DNA of 34,723 nucleotides, from NCBI RefSeq assembly GCF_000003605.2, contig NW_003151758.1, positions 203,742 through 238,464 on the forward strand, given 5' to 3'. Position 1 is the first letter of the stretch; each line of letters begins with the position of its first letter. The notes under the pieces are model-generated. The model was not told the DNA's origin. It ran no database searches and saw nothing but the letters and a program-made list of their open reading frames with translations. The translations under genes were made by a program, and so were the position numbers. Below, piece by piece: positions 33,500 to 34,723 of the stretch. Source of the stretch: Saccoglossus kowalevskii (taxonomy: Eukaryota; Hemichordata; Enteropneusta; Harrimaniidae).

Positions 33500-34330
33500 C
33501 TAAGAATATAAATATATCATGGGTATTCAACCTAATAATACAAGCTAAAAAAAAGTGTCATATAATTATTGATTTTGACATCAACTTTTCAGAATATGTT
33601 CCCAGCACAAAATATTTGGTTGGAGAAAAACTCCTTAAAAACATGCAAAAACGAACCATTTTCGAACAATTTTAGTGGGAAGCCATGATAAAGCATAATT
33701 GCATGAAAAAAATGATAGTAATCATCAAAATGTCCTATTAATTCTTGGCAACTATCTTTCTACAACTACATACCATATGTTCAATCAAACACAATTTTGA
33801 GATATGCTGTTAACTTTTTACAATACTGTATCAACTAATGGTAAATGACTTAAAATCCATTTTCATGGATGTTTGACCTGTGTTTTTGAGCAAAAAGGTG
33901 ACCATATATTTTAATCTGGGTTTACATGTCATTTTTCACTACTATGATCATTTGCTATTACACCAATGCATTCATGTGTTTTTATTTGAAACTTGTTCTA
34001 TACATTCATTATTACCAATAAAACCAGTGAATATTATTACGAGTACTTTGGTTATTATGACGAAATGTCAAAAATTTAACTATTTGTGATGCCTATTTTA
34101 GAACAAAATGAAGGTCTGAAACCTAAATGAGAACACTGACTGCAGCACTGTGAAGCGCCCTCTCGAGTTCATTATAGTTATTGTATACACTTTCGTTGTT
34201 GTTATTGTTACTTCTTCAGCCATGTTATTAATAAACTAGTAGCAGTCTTGTTACGCATATTTATTGCTCCTATCGCCTGTCGGTAACATCCTTACCTATA
34301 CTATATTCATTAGGTATCATTAATACTTTG
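33500..34330. other. RGS22 intron upstream of the first visible exon
   Basis: No exon recognised. AT-rich DNA, presumed intron because the exon at 33231-33499 needs upstream coding sequence. Confidence 0.5.
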
Positions 34331-34510
34331 TACTGTAAAATACTTTAGTTTCGTTATTTTCGCTCAAGGAATGATTCAAGTGATGTACCTTTTTTCTTAC
34401 ATTTTAGATTCATCTCATCAACAGTCAGGGAAAATAAATCCCATACAAAACACTCCAAAAGTAGTTTCAGCAAAAATTAATTCCAGCGAAAATAAAGTAT
34501 TTTAGGCTGA
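34331..34510. mobile_element. Second, diverged copy of the TACTGT MITE
   Basis: It begins TACTGTAAAATACTTTAGTT and ends CCAGCGAAAATAAAGTATTT, resembling 32159-32370 at both ends, with a shorter and diverged interior and a decayed right terminus. Confidence 0.65.
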
Positions 34511-34723
34511 GAAAAAAAATATCTCTGTTTTTCTTTCCACGCATCATTTTGAACTATGCGCCTCAGACATTTTTTTCCTTCTAAAGCATTCCAAAATGCG
34601 CTTGTACTCGCACTTGTCTCAAATTTCTCCCATTTTAGCTTAGTATTCAAAAAAACAAACGCCTCGTCGCTTCATTTTGAAATTTCCATGAAACGAGAAA
34701 CAGAAAATTTTCTTTTCCTGGCC

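Overview
The window looks like nuclear DNA from an AT-rich marine invertebrate animal. The evidence is one long spliced gene with GT-AG introns, two intronless Golgi-type glycosyltransferase genes of a family often expanded in marine invertebrates, and a high load of short non-autonomous DNA transposons and minisatellites. A run of exactly 50 Ns at 23464-23513 is an assembly gap. I cannot name the species. A mollusc or other lophotrochozoan, hemichordate or cephalochordate would all fit; a pearl-like element at 14981-16120 leans weakly toward a mollusc.

Layout: 1-4189 is non-coding, with a perfect 57-bp inverted repeat enclosing a TTAA-flanked MITE. 4190-6931 is a 27-bp minisatellite of roughly 100 units with two kinds of higher-order structure. 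6932-9737 shows no gene. 9738-10820 and 12477-13541 are two tandem plus-strand genes for type II membrane glycosyltransferases with a DXD motif; their catalytic regions are about 88% identical but their N-termini are unrelated. 13542-18687 is repeat-rich intergenic DNA holding several MITEs and a 1.1-kb element with 157-bp internal repeats.

18688-33499 on the minus strand is the 3' part of an RGS22 gene. I could place 14 exons whose splice phases all agree, giving 860 codons and a stop; the 5' exons lie beyond the right edge. Its introns hold an 18-bp array containing the gap, a 32-bp array that fills intron 11, a pentanucleotide tract in intron 12, and several MITEs, some very close to exons. 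33500-34723 has no exon I can recognise.

The two loci have no evident functional link: one pair makes or modifies glycans in the Golgi, and the other encodes a multi-RGS-domain regulator of heterotrimeric G proteins. The most unusual content is in the repeats: phased minisatellites, a splice donor that coincides with a minisatellite unit, two MITE size classes sharing termini, and the mosaic glycosyltransferase pair.
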